Shown piece by piece: positions 1 to 8,527 of a DNA stretch of 64,000 nucleotides (its first letter is position 1; every line of letters starts with the position of its first letter). The notes under the pieces were generated by a model, which was not told the DNA's origin, did no database searches, and saw only the letters and a list, made by a program, of their open reading frames with translations. The DNA lies in assembly GCF_030733845.1 (NCBI RefSeq), contig NZ_CP132311.1, forward strand, positions 1,429,501 to 1,493,500, read 5' to 3'. The translations under genes were made by a program, and so were the position numbers. The stretch is from Shinella zoogloeoides. GTDB lineage: Bacteria; Pseudomonadota; Alphaproteobacteria; Rhizobiales; Rhizobiaceae.

Positions 1-1
1 T

Positions 2-505
2 TCGCGCCGTGTCCTGCCGCTCGACTGCGGTTCCTTCATGGAGGGCATCGATCTTGCGGTGCGCCTTCTGCACCTCCTGAACCTGAAGACCGGGCAACGC
101 ATCCTTGAAGTCGGCACGGGCAGCGGCTTCACCGCCGCCGTCATGGGGCGCCTGACGGAACGCGTGCTGACGATCGACCGCTACCGCACGCTTGTGACCA
201 GCGCGCAGCAATCCATCGAGAAAGCCGGTATTCGCAACGTCATCGTGCGCCAGGCAGACGGCAGCAACGGCATGCCGGGCGAGGGGACCTTCGATCGCAT
301 CCTCGTCACTGCCGCCTTCCCGGCCTTGCCGCGCTTTTTCGCCGAACAGCTCGTTTCCGGCGGCATGCTGATCGCACCGGTCATCGTCAGCGAAACCGAG
401 TGCCGCATGCTGAAGCTGGTGAAGACCGGCAGCCGCTTCGACCGCGAAGACCTCTTCTCGGTGCCCTACCTGCCGATCGTCCCCCAGATGGCGCAGGCCC
501 TCTAG
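2..505 (+). CDS. pcm: Protein-L-isoaspartate O-methyltransferase, 5' end missing
   Basis: SAM-dependent methyltransferase that methylates isoaspartyl residues so that damaged cytosolic proteins can be repaired. The reading frame is open from base 2 and the visible part begins with LPLDCGSF, the family's region just before the SAM site, so the N-terminal quarter or so lies outside the window. The SAM motif EVGTGSGFTAAVM and the later DGSNG and ILVTAAFP segments match the Pcm fold. An internal ATG at 38 exists but is too late to be the true start. In proteobacteria pcm usually lies in a surE–pcm–nlpD block, and an NlpD-like gene follows here after one unrecognised gene, which supports the assignment. 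Confidence 0.9.
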   Translation, partial: SRRVLPLDCGSFMEGIDLAVRLLHLLNLKTGQRILEVGTGSGFTAAVMGRLTERVLTIDRYRTLVTSAQQSIEKAGIRNVIVRQADGSNGMPGEGTFDRILVTAAFPALPRFFAEQLVSGGMLIAPVIVSETECRMLKLVKTGSRFDREDLFSVPYLPIVPQMAQAL

Positions 506-627
506 CCAATCCATTCCGTTTTCCCGGCTCGGCAGGCGCGCGCCCGCTGAGTCTCGTGTCGTTTTGCCCGGATTCCCTCCGGCCTATTGCCGTGCGTTGC
601 ACGAATTTCGCATGAAAATACAGCGCG

Positions 628-642
628 TTAACCTTTTGTTAA
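628..642 (+). promoter_or_regulatory. CtrA-like box TTAA-N7-TTAA
   Basis: TTAA at 628-631 and TTAA at 639-642 are separated by exactly 7 bases, the spacing of the alphaproteobacterial CtrA cell-cycle regulator box. It lies 110 bases before the ATG at 752. The motif is short, so binding is an inference. Confidence 0.35.
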
Positions 643-751
643 TTGGCGCAAGCTTCGCGCAAGCTTCGAGGCGTAGGCCGGAGACGAAGCAGAAGGTTCC
701 ACGCAGAACGCCGGTTTTCCAGAGGGTTCGGCCGTTCCGATGGAGAGGGAA

Positions 752-1378
752 ATGTACGTCTCGAACAGGATCGCCAGCGGCTCGACCAATGACAGCCTCG
801 CCTATCTCGCGACGAAGGCTGCCGGCAAGGCCGTCGAGGAGAATGCCGAAGCCGGCTCGACCGCGCATCTTGCAGGCGGCAGCTCCGATCCGTCGGCCCA
901 TGTCGGCCTTTCCGTCGATGCGCTTCTGGTACTGAGCGTTGCCAGGGAAGAGACGGCTTACAGTCAGCCGGCGCTTACCGAGGCCGAACGCAACAATCTC
1001 GACACCGCGGCGCTCGAAAAGCGCGAGCACGACGCCTACGGCCACTTCCTCGATGCCGGCGACCGAAAGGGCTACTACCGCGCCTATATCGAATATTTCG
1101 ACAGCATGCCGCCGCAGGATCAGCGCAGCGCGCGGTATGCCGGTACGCGCGAGCCCGCCATCGCCGCCTTGCGCGCCATTGCCTATAACGAAAGCGCGCT
1201 TGACATGTCGGCGCCCGATGCCGCGCTTGAAAACGCCACCGAGGCCGGCGAACGCACGGCCCGGCGCGCAACGCCCATTTCGGCGATCTTGCAGCCGAGC
1301 CTCGGCGACCTGGAGAATGTCGCCCGCGTCAACGGCCGCATCTCGCGCGCCGACAGCATGTACGCGACGGGTTTTTAA
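752..1378 (+). CDS. Hypothetical protein between pcm and nlpD
   Basis: I do not recognise this 208-residue protein. It has no signal peptide, no membrane segment and no catalytic motif I can name. It is rich in Ala and Glu, and a likely helical, hydrophilic core (about residues 70-150) contains KREHDAYGHFLDAGDRKGYY, suggestive of a small soluble helical protein. An earlier in-frame ATG at 740 exists, but the purine-rich GGAGAGG just before 752 fits a ribosome binding site for 752 better. It sits between two genes that are often neighbours (pcm and nlpD) and has a CtrA-like box upstream, so a cell-cycle or envelope role is possible but unproven. Confidence 0.7.
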   Translation: MYVSNRIASGSTNDSLAYLATKAAGKAVEENAEAGSTAHLAGGSSDPSAHVGLSVDALLVLSVAREETAYSQPALTEAERNNLDTAALEKREHDAYGHFLDAGDRKGYYRAYIEYFDSMPPQDQRSARYAGTREPAIAALRAIAYNESALDMSAPDAALENATEAGERTARRATPISAILQPSLGDLENVARVNGRISRADSMYATGF

Positions 1379-1460
1379 GCGGTTTCGACACTCGCCTTGC
1401 CGTGCTTCGGCAGGGCCATGGTTATCAATTCATCAAAAAACCATAGTGACTGTGCCGGCT

Positions 1461-1476
1461 TTAACCAGCCAGTAAC
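1461..1476 (+). promoter_or_regulatory. Near-consensus CtrA-like box before nlpD
   Basis: TTAA at 1461-1464, seven bases, then GTAAC at 1472-1476: one mismatch from TTAA-N7-TTAAC. It lies about 55 bases before the NlpD-like start at 1530, a position where a promoter would be expected. Together with the box at 628-642 it suggests cell-cycle control of this stretch; this is inference. Confidence 0.3.
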
Positions 1477-1529
1477 TCTAACGCGCTTTAATCGGCCTAC
1501 ATCAAGTAGCGTACCGATTGGGTTGTTTC

Positions 1530-3101
1530 ATGCGTAAGAGTGTATCGCCGAGTTTTGCTAGGACTGCGACCCGCCTCATGGTGGCCGCTCTGCTGGCCAG
1601 CGCCGCGACCGGGTGCAGCTCAGACGTTTCCCGTTTTGGCGGCCTCTTCTCCGGTTCCGGTCAGGACAATATCACCACCAGTTCGGTTCCGCGCCGCACG
1701 CTCTTCGGCGGCGGCGATACCAATCCGGTACCGCGCGGCGATATCGGCAATGGTGGCCAGCAATACGCTTCCGGCGGCCAGATGGGCACGCGGAACGAGG
1801 CGCTGAACCAGCCGTTCCCGGATCAAGGTACGGTTTCCTATGATCCGATCAACACCTCGACCACCAACGGTTCCGGCACGCGGTTCGCCACGACGCCGAT
1901 GACCGTCCAGCGCGGCGAACTTGCCAATCCGACGGCGGGCGTCAGCCGGTCGACCGAGCGCCAGGCGTCGCTTGGCGAGCGCAAGGCGAAGGCCATCGTC
2001 GAGGATGCCGACAACCTCACGACTGCGACGGTCAAGAGCAAGGCGGGCTGGTCGACGAACAATGCGCCGGTCGTCATGCTGCGCCAGGGCGAGAGCGTGA
2101 AGACGCTCGCCAACCGCTACGGTGTGCCGGAAAAGGAAATCCTCGCCGCCAACGGCCTGAAGCGCGCCTCGGACGCCGAGCCGGGCCAGCGCATCGTCAT
2201 CCCCACCTTCAGCACCACGTCGAGCGCCGCGAAGGCTTCGACGGACCACACGCTGAAGGTCGACAACAAGCTGCCGACGCCGGAGCGCAAGGGCGAGCAG
2301 AACGTCGCCATCCTGCCGGGCACGTCCACGCGGGACAAGGTGAAGTCGGAAAGCGGCCAGACGAATTCCAACGTTGCGGACGCCGGCGAAGGCAAGGGCA
2401 AGGGCGGTTACGAAGTGAAGCCGGGCGATTCGCTCGCCAAGATCGCGCGCAGCAACGGCGTTTCCGTCGATGCGCTGAAGAAGGCGAACGGCCTTGAGAC
2501 CGCTTCGATCCGCATCGGTCAGAAACTGGTCATCCCGGCCGGCGGTGCTGCCGCTGAAACGACGACCGACAAGACGGTGACCGCCTCCGTTCCGGTCAAC
2601 AAGGAAAAGAAGGTCGAGACGAGCGAGAAGAAGCCGGAGAGCTACAAGGCGCCGGTGAAGACGGTCTCGGTTTCGGAAGCTACCGAAAAGTCCGACGTGA
2701 CCGACGAAGCGCCCGAATCGACCGGCATCGGCAAATATCGCTGGCCGGTGCGCGGCGCGGTCATCGCCGGCTACGGTGCGAATGTCGAAGGTAACCGCAA
2801 CGACGGCATCGACATCTCCGTACCGGAGGGCACGCCCATCAAGGCTGCCGAGAACGGCGTGGTCATCTATTCCGGCAGCAGCCTGAAGGAACTCGGCAAC
2901 GCGGTTCTGGTGCGCCACGACGACGGTACCGTGACGGTCTACGGCCATGCGGGCGAACTGAACGTCCAGCGCGGCCAGAAGATCCAGCGCGGCCAGACGG
3001 TCGCCACCTCCGGCATGAGCGGCAACGCCACCCGCCCGAAGGTCCACTTCGAGGTGCGCAAGAACGCCACGCCGGTCAACCCGATGACCTTCTTGGAATA
3101 G
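1530..3101 (+). CDS. nlpD: NlpD-like LysM/degenerate M23 lipoprotein
   Basis: Outer-membrane lipoprotein expected to bind peptidoglycan and activate cell-division amidases. It is 523 residues: a signal peptide ending in a lipobox (SAATGC), a long Ser/Thr/Gly-rich linker, LysM 1 at about 180-228 (LRQGESVKTLANRYGV), LysM 2 at about 292-335 (VKPGDSLAKIARSNGV), and a C-terminal M23/LytM fold. The zinc site is incomplete: the HxxxD motif reads NDGID (His to Asn) and the first His of HxH is Lys (KVHFEV). E. coli NlpD/EnvC lack ligands in the same way and act as amidase activators, not hydrolases. A TTG at 1518 is an alternative start; the ATG at 1530 gives the more normal signal peptide. Confidence 0.88.
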   Translation: MRKSVSPSFARTATRLMVAALLASAATGCSSDVSRFGGLFSGSGQDNITTSSVPRRTLFGGGDTNPVPRGDIGNGGQQYASGGQMGTRNEALNQPFPDQGTVSYDPINTSTTNGSGTRFATTPMTVQRGELANPTAGVSRSTERQASLGERKAKAIVEDADNLTTATVKSKAGWSTNNAPVVMLRQGESVKTLANRYGVPEKEILAANGLKRASDAEPGQRIVIPTFSTTSSAAKASTDHTLKVDNKLPTPERKGEQNVAILPGTSTRDKVKSESGQTNSNVADAGEGKGKGGYEVKPGDSLAKIARSNGVSVDALKKANGLETASIRIGQKLVIPAGGAAAETTTDKTVTASVPVNKEKKVETSEKKPESYKAPVKTVSVSEATEKSDVTDEAPESTGIGKYRWPVRGAVIAGYGANVEGNRNDGIDISVPEGTPIKAAENGVVIYSGSSLKELGNAVLVRHDDGTVTVYGHAGELNVQRGQKIQRGQTVATSGMSGNATRPKVHFEVRKNATPVNPMTFLE

Positions 3102-3127
3102 GGTTGCCCCGACAGATTGCGATAAGA

Positions 3128-3150
3128 AAGGCCCGGCTCGTCCGGGCCTT
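3128..3150. terminator. Bidirectional terminator between convergent genes
   Basis: A 9-bp stem (3128-3136 with 3142-3150) and a 5-base loop lies between the stops of the NlpD-like gene and the DUF815 gene. The A/T-rich bases on both sides suit termination in both directions. Confidence 0.7.
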
Positions 3151-3152
3151 CT

Positions 3153-4037
3153 TCATTTGGCGAGCGACTTTCCGAGGCGGCCGGCGAGGTCCTGCACATA
3201 TTGCCAGGCGACGCGGCCCGAACGCGAGCCGCGGGTCGTCGCCCATTCGAGGGCTTCGGCGTGCAACTGCTCCTGCGGCAGGTCGAGGTCGAAATGGCCG
3301 GCATAGCCGTCGATCATTTCGAGATATTCGGCCTGGCTGCACTTGTAGAACCCGAGCCAGAGGCCGAATCGGTCGGAAAGCGAGACTTTTTCCTCCACGG
3401 CTTCGGACGGGTTGATGGCCGTCGATTGCTCGTTCTCGATCATGTTGCGCGGCAGGAGATGCCGGCGGTTGGACGTCGCATAGAGCAGCACATTGTCCGG
3501 CCGGCCCTCGACGCCGCCGTCGAGCGCGGCTTTCAGCGACTTGTAGGACGTGTCGTCATGGTCGAAGGAGAGGTCGTCGCAGAAGAGGATGACCGGGAAG
3601 GGCGCCTCCTTCAGGACGTCCAGAAGCGTTGGCAGCGTCGCGATATCCTCGCGGTGCACCTCGATGAGCTTCAGCCCGCCGCCGGTTTCCCGCGCGGCGA
3701 GCGCATGCACGGATTTCACCAGCGACGACTTGCCCATGCCGCGTGCGCCCCACAGCAGCACGTTGTTGGCGGGTAGGCCGCGGGCGAAGCGCACCGTGTT
3801 GTCGACGAGGATGTCGCGCACATGATCGACGCCGCGGATAAGGTCTATGTCGATGCGGTTGGGGCGCTTGACCGGCTGCACATGCAGGCGGGCCGGCGCC
3901 CAGACGAAGACGTCGGCGGCGTTCCAGTCGTTGACGGCGGGAGCGGGGCCGGCGAGGCGTTCCAGCGCGGCGTTGATGCGGCCGATTTCGGCCAGCAGAA
4001 GCTTGACGTGATCTTCCTGCAATGTCTCTCTCCTCAT
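3153..4037 (-). CDS. DUF815-family P-loop ATPase
   Basis: AAA-like ATP-binding protein of the DUF815 family, substrate unknown. The Walker A motif is GARGMGKSS (about residue 95) and the Walker B is ILFCDDLSF, followed by a sensor-like YATSNRRHLLP stretch. Length (294 residues) fits the family. The frame is open upstream to 4154, but that extension looks like non-coding translation. ATG at 4037 or TTG at 4022 (preceded by AGGAGAGAG) are the realistic starts, and the TTG has the better ribosome binding site. It is convergent with the NlpD-like gene and divergent from yajC, an arrangement I recall from other Rhizobiaceae. Confidence 0.85.
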   Translation of the reverse strand: MRRETLQEDHVKLLLAEIGRINAALERLAGPAPAVNDWNAADVFVWAPARLHVQPVKRPNRIDIDLIRGVDHVRDILVDNTVRFARGLPANNVLLWGARGMGKSSLVKSVHALAARETGGGLKLIEVHREDIATLPTLLDVLKEAPFPVILFCDDLSFDHDDTSYKSLKAALDGGVEGRPDNVLLYATSNRRHLLPRNMIENEQSTAINPSEAVEEKVSLSDRFGLWLGFYKCSQAEYLEMIDGYAGHFDLDLPQEQLHAEALEWATTRGSRSGRVAWQYVQDLAGRLGKSLAK

Positions 4038-4204
4038 GCTTCCTGCCGGGTAGCATGCGGCGGCGGGTTGCGAAAAGGGGGAAAGCGCTTGAAAAACGAG
4101 CGCTTCTCGGTCTCGTGTGTTGCATTCAATGCCTGCTTGCCTATATTCCGGCAACCGAAATGGCCCTTCAGGCCGCGCAAATCCAAGATTTCAAGGAGTA
4201 GTTG

Positions 4205-4540
4205 ATGTTCATTACCGAGGCCTTCGCCCAGACGGCGGCACCCGGCGGAGCAGGCGGCGCAGACATCCTCATGTCGATCCTGCCGTTCCTGCTCATCTTC
4301 GTGGTGATGTATTTCCTCATCATCCGTCCGCAGCGGGCTGCCATGAAGCGTCGCGAAGAGCTTCTGAAGAACATCCGCCGCGGCGACCAGGTCGTCACGG
4401 GCGGCGGCATCGTCGGCAAGGTCACCAAGGTCGTCGACGACAGCGAGCTTGAGGTCGAAATCGCCGAGGGCGTGAAGGTCCGCGTCGCACGCAGCGGCAT
4501 CAGCGAAGTCCGCGTCAAGGGCGAACCCGTCAAGGAATAA
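4205..4540 (+). CDS. yajC: Preprotein translocase subunit YajC
   Basis: Small inner-membrane accessory of the SecDF complex. The 111-residue protein has one membrane segment (about residues 22-42, ILPFLLIFVVMYFLII) followed directly by the family signature RPQRAAMKRREELL and a soluble beta domain with RRGDQVVTGGGIVGKV. A strong AAGGAGTAG ribosome binding site precedes the ATG at 4205; the TTG three bases earlier is unlikely. It is followed by secDF on the same strand after 92 bases, the usual yajC–secD–secF order. Confidence 0.96.
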   Translation: MFITEAFAQTAAPGGAGGADILMSILPFLLIFVVMYFLIIRPQRAAMKRREELLKNIRRGDQVVTGGGIVGKVTKVVDDSELEVEIAEGVKVRVARSGISEVRVKGEPVKE

Positions 4541-4632
4541 GCTTGGCCTGCCGCTCGGCCGGGGATACTCTCGGCCTTGCGGCCCGACTGGTTTTCAGCC
4601 GGCGCCGTCGCCGCACCTAAGTCGAGACCGCG

Positions 4633-7140
4633 ATGCAGCAATCCGCCCGCTGGAAGACCTTGTCCCTCTGGCTTGTCCTCGTGGCGAGCCTCCTTGTCAT
4701 CCTGCCGAGCCTTCTGCCGGCGCGTGCGGCCGCCAGCCTTCCCGGCTGGCTCGCCGCCCACCGCCTCGTGCCCGGTCTCGACCTGACAGGCGGCTCCCGC
4801 CTCGTCCTCGACGTCTCCCGCGCGGACATCACTGCCGAACGGCTTCGCGCCGGAGTGGAGACGATCGGCAACGCGCTGCGCGCGGCCCGCATTCCCTACA
4901 GCGATCTCAACGGTGCGGACGATACGATCGACGTGGCCGTGACGGCGGCCGATCGCGTCGATGCGGCGCGCCAGACCTTGACCGGCCTCGGTCTCGGCTC
5001 GCTCAGCGAGCCGGAAAGCGGACGCTTCCGCATCGTGTTGCCGGCCGCGGCCATCGATGAGGCGGTCAGCGCGGCATCGCTCGGCGCCGTCGATGCGGTG
5101 CGCCGCCGTGTCGAGAGCCTCGGCATTCCCTCTCTCCTCGTGGTGCGCGGCGAGCGCGATCGCATCGTCGTTTCCATGCCCGGCCTCACCGATCCCCAGC
5201 GCGTGAAGGATATGCTGGCGCAGGTCGGCCGGCTGTCCGCCCGGCTTGTTGATGACAGCATGCCGGTCGACACGGCGATCGAGGAGGGTGCCCCGGCGGG
5301 ATCGGAAGTGCTTTATTCCACCGGCGAGCCGCCTGTCGGCTACCTGGTGAAACAGGAAGACCTGTTCACCGCCGTGGATGTCGCCTCCGCGCAGCCGGCG
5401 GCCAATGACGAGCCCTTCGTCGAATTCGTGCTGAAGGGGGAGGCGGCCGACCGGCTGTCCGCCTTCACGCAACAGAACGGTGGCCGGACCATCGCCATCC
5501 TGCTCGACGGCCAGGTCATCTCGACGTCGCAGATCCAGGGCGCCATCAGAGATGGCGTCGGCCGCCTCTCGGGCGATTTCGATGCGGAAGGCGCGGCCAA
5601 CATCGCGCGCATCGTCGCCAGCGGACCGCTGCCGGCCCCGCTCACCACGCTCGAGGAGCGCTCGATCGAGCCGGCGCTCGGCACGACCTCGGTCGATACT
5701 ATAGTGCTGGCGCTCGCGGTCGCCGTTGCGGCCGTCGTCGCCTTCATGACGTTCTTCTACGGCGTTCTCGGCGTCATCGCCTCCGTAGCGCTGTTCTTCA
5801 ACATGCTTTTGACTTTCGCGGTGCTCGCACTCATCGGCGCGCCGATCTCGCTGTCCATGATCGCGGGCGTGGTGCTCACCGTCGGCCTTGCGGTCGATGC
5901 CAGCGTGCTGATCTTCGAGCGCATCCGCGAGGAAACCAAGAACGGCCGCTCGCTGCGCGACGCCATCGATATCGGCTTCGGCCGCGCCCGCGTGACGGTG
6001 CTCGATGCGTCCGCGACGATGCTGATCGCCGTCGCCGTGCTCCTGCTGCTCTCCGCCGCCCCCGTGCGCGCCTTCGCACTCGCCGTCGGCATCGGGCTTC
6101 TCGCCACGCTCTTCACCACCTTCACGCTGACGCAGCGCCTCGTGCGAGCCTGGCTCGGCCGCAGCCACGCCACGCACCTGCCGAAGGGCGTGCGCACTGG
6201 TCTTTTCGACCGGCTGAACCTGCGCTTCATGGCCGTGCGCAACGTGGTCTTCCTGGCGACGGCGGCGCTCTCGCTCGTCATCGCCGGTCTTCTCGTGGTC
6301 GGCGAACTCAGGCTCGGCATCGATTTCACCGGCGGCGCGGCGGTGGAGATCCAGGCCAAATCCGGCAATGCCGATCTCTTCGACGTTTCCGCACGCCTTA
6401 CCGACGCCGGGATCGACATCCTCAGCATCGACACCCATGGCGACGCCCGCCGGGCCCTCGTGCGGCTGAGCGCACAGGGCGAGGGGGAGAATGCCGAGCA
6501 GACATCGGTGCTCGTCGCCCGCGGCGAGCTGGAGGATGCCTATAATTTCCGCCGCGTCGAGGTGGTCGGCCCGTCCATTTCCGGCGAGCTGATCGATACG
6601 GCGACGCTCGGCTTCGTCGCCGGCCTCCTGGCGCTCGTTGCCTATATCTGGATCCGTTTCGAATGGCATTTCGCCATCGGCGCCGTGATCGCGCTCGCCC
6701 ATGACGTCTTCTTCACGCTTGGCTTCCTGGCGATCGCCGATATCGAGTTCAACGTCAGCGCCGTCGCGGCGCTGCTGACCGTCGCCGGCTATTCGCTGAA
6801 CGACACGATGGTCGTCTATGATCGCATCCGCGAGAACCTCAGGCATTTCAAGCGTATGCCGCTGCCGATCCTGATCGACGACGCGATCAACCGCACGCTG
6901 TCGCGCACCGTGCTGACATCGGCGACGACGCTGATCGCGCTTGCCGCGCTCGCGCTTTTCGGCGGCGAGGCGATCCGCACCTTCGCGCTGACGCTGCTCT
7001 TCGGGGTGGCCATCGGCACGATTTCCTCTATCTACATTGCCGGACCGATTCTCATCCTGTTCCGCCTCAGGCCGGAACGCTACCGCCCAGGCAAGGGCGG
7101 CAAGGAGACGGTCACGGAGGCGACGGGAGCCAATGGCTAA
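4633..7140 (+). CDS. secDF: Fused protein translocase SecD–SecF
   Basis: Membrane motor of the Sec pathway that uses proton flow to pull exported proteins across the inner membrane. At 835 residues it is a natural SecD–SecF fusion. The SecD half (about 1-510) carries PGLDLTGGSRLVLDV after the first membrane helix, a large periplasmic domain, and the five-helix block with ERIREETKNGRSLRDA. The SecF half (about 525-835) carries LRLGIDFTGGAAVEIQ and VVYDRIRENLRHFKRMP. Fusions are found in several bacterial groups; here there is no stop or frameshift between halves. Its stop overlaps the next start by 8 bases, indicating translational coupling. Confidence 0.96.
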   Translation: MQQSARWKTLSLWLVLVASLLVILPSLLPARAAASLPGWLAAHRLVPGLDLTGGSRLVLDVSRADITAERLRAGVETIGNALRAARIPYSDLNGADDTIDVAVTAADRVDAARQTLTGLGLGSLSEPESGRFRIVLPAAAIDEAVSAASLGAVDAVRRRVESLGIPSLLVVRGERDRIVVSMPGLTDPQRVKDMLAQVGRLSARLVDDSMPVDTAIEEGAPAGSEVLYSTGEPPVGYLVKQEDLFTAVDVASAQPAANDEPFVEFVLKGEAADRLSAFTQQNGGRTIAILLDGQVISTSQIQGAIRDGVGRLSGDFDAEGAANIARIVASGPLPAPLTTLEERSIEPALGTTSVDTIVLALAVAVAAVVAFMTFFYGVLGVIASVALFFNMLLTFAVLALIGAPISLSMIAGVVLTVGLAVDASVLIFERIREETKNGRSLRDAIDIGFGRARVTVLDASATMLIAVAVLLLLSAAPVRAFALAVGIGLLATLFTTFTLTQRLVRAWLGRSHATHLPKGVRTGLFDRLNLRFMAVRNVVFLATAALSLVIAGLLVVGELRLGIDFTGGAAVEIQAKSGNADLFDVSARLTDAGIDILSIDTHGDARRALVRLSAQGEGENAEQTSVLVARGELEDAYNFRRVEVVGPSISGELIDTATLGFVAGLLALVAYIWIRFEWHFAIGAVIALAHDVFFTLGFLAIADIEFNVSAVAALLTVAGYSLNDTMVVYDRIRENLRHFKRMPLPILIDDAINRTLSRTVLTSATTLIALAALALFGGEAIRTFALTLLFGVAIGTISSIYIAGPILILFRLRPERYRPGKGGKETVTEATGANG

Positions 7141-7519
7141 AGGCATCGAAATCCGGGAGGCGCATTTCCCCGGGCGTGCGCCGATCGACGCATATGGCAA
7201 TGGCGGCTTCCGCTTTGCCGACATGTCGCATCGCGGCTCCATTCTCTGCCTGCCCTCCGGCATCTACGGCTGGGACAAGACGGAAGGCACGCTGCTGACC
7301 GTCGCCGACCTGCAGCGCGTGCTGGAAGAGGCGGGCGAGATCGAGGTGCTGCTTGTCGGCACCGGCAAGGAAATCCGCCCGCTGCCGCCGGAAATCAAGG
7401 CGGCGCTGAAGGAGCGCGGGATCAGCTCCGATCCGATGAGCACCGGCGCTGCCGTGCGCACGTTCAACGTCATGCTTGCCGAGAGCCGGGCGGTCGCCGT
7501 CGCGCTCATCGCGGTTTGA
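7133..7519 (+). CDS. Mth938/NDUFAF3-like domain protein
   Basis: A 128-residue single-domain protein of the Mth938 (DUF498) family, homologous to the human complex I assembly factor NDUFAF3. Recognisable segments are FRFADMSHRGSILCLPSGIYGW, then EVLLVGTGKEIRPLP (the conserved 'GTG' turn) and STGAAVRTFNVMLAESRAVA. The ATG at 7133 overlaps the end of secDF by 8 bases; the longer open frame from 7037 only reads secDF in another frame. A bacterial role in respiratory complex assembly is inferred from homology and from its pairing with the next gene, not shown by the sequence. Confidence 0.88.
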   Translation: MAKGIEIREAHFPGRAPIDAYGNGGFRFADMSHRGSILCLPSGIYGWDKTEGTLLTVADLQRVLEEAGEIEVLLVGTGKEIRPLPPEIKAALKERGISSDPMSTGAAVRTFNVMLAESRAVAVALIAV

Positions 7520-7535
7520 AAGCGGTTTTCTGGAC

Positions 7536-8390
7536 GTGAGCGACAAGACACAAGACAATTATGCGCACTGTTTGACGGTGCTGCGCGACACCGATCGCGA
7601 CCGCTACCTCGCCTGCCTGCTGGCCCCGGCGGAAAAGCGGGGTGCGCTTGCCGCGCTCTACGCCTTTAACGCCGAGATCGCGCGGGTGCGCGATGCCGTG
7701 CGCGAGGCGCTTCCCGGCGAAATCCGCCTGCAATGGTGGCGCGACCTGCTGGAGGGCGAGGCCGACGGGGACGCCATGGCCAACCCGCTTGCCGCCGCGC
7801 TGATGGCCTGCGTCAAGGAGCACCGCCTGCCGGTCGCCGTACTCACCGACATGATCGAGGCGCGGATTTTCGATCTCTACAACGACCCGATGGAAAGCCG
7901 TGCGGCACTGGAAGGCTATGCGGGCGAAACGGCGTCCGCGCTGGTCCAGCTTGCCAGCCTCATTCTCGACCCGCAGGGCGCGCCGAACTCGGCGGAGGCT
8001 GCCGGCCATGCCGGCGTCGCGCAGACGGTCGCCGGCGCTCTGCTCATGCTGCCGATCCACCGCCGCCGCGGGCAGGTCTACCTGCCGGCCGATCTCCTCG
8101 CCGCGACGGGCCTCACGCCGGAAGCGCTGCTCGACGGCAGCGACAAGGCCGCGGCCGCGCGTGCGGTGGAGGCCTTCGTCGGCCTCGGCCGCGAGCATTT
8201 CGCCAAGGCGCGTGCTGCGGGCGGCGTCTCGCCGGCCAATCGCCCGGCCTTTCTGCCTGTCGCGCTGGTCCCGCCTATCCTGAATGCGGCCGCGAAAGCG
8301 GGAGCCGGCGTCCTGGACCGCTCCCTCCAGCCTGCCCAATGGCGCCGGCAATGGTGGATGTGGCGGGCGCTGCGCCGCGGTCCGTTCTGA
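7536..8390 (+). CDS. Phytoene/squalene synthase-family protein (NDUFAF6-like)
   Basis: A 284-residue all-alpha protein of the squalene/phytoene synthase superfamily. Segments such as CLLAPAEKRGALAALYAFNAEIARVRDAV and LQWWRDLLEG match the family. The Asp-rich DxxxD metal site of true synthases is not present in the first helix (it reads EIARVRDAV), as in the mitochondrial complex I assembly factor NDUFAF6. It is therefore more likely an assembly factor than a carotenoid enzyme, and no other carotenoid genes are nearby. The start is GTG at 7536, 16 bases after the Mth938 gene, so both probably share the secDF transcript. Confidence 0.83.
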   Translation: MSDKTQDNYAHCLTVLRDTDRDRYLACLLAPAEKRGALAALYAFNAEIARVRDAVREALPGEIRLQWWRDLLEGEADGDAMANPLAAALMACVKEHRLPVAVLTDMIEARIFDLYNDPMESRAALEGYAGETASALVQLASLILDPQGAPNSAEAAGHAGVAQTVAGALLMLPIHRRRGQVYLPADLLAATGLTPEALLDGSDKAAAARAVEAFVGLGREHFAKARAAGGVSPANRPAFLPVALVPPILNAAAKAGAGVLDRSLQPAQWRRQWWMWRALRRGPF

Positions 8391-8527
8391 GGAGACCCGT
8401 TTCCTGGGGATTTCTGGCCGGTCAGCAACCATTATGCACGTTTGGCCGCTTTGCTTGACGGGACGCAAAACTGGCGCAAGCCTTGTCCGCTACAGCGACG
8501 GGATGTTTTTCGCGGAGGAGTGGAGAG

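Noticed and set aside
3153..4154. Extended start of the DUF815 protein at 4154
   Set aside because: The added 39 residues show no conservation pattern and no ribosome binding site; starts at 4037 or 4022 are better.
4168..7263. A 1031-codon open frame on the minus strand across secDF
   Set aside because: It is the antisense of secDF in GC-rich DNA; its product is Arg/Asp/Gly-rich with no family motif.
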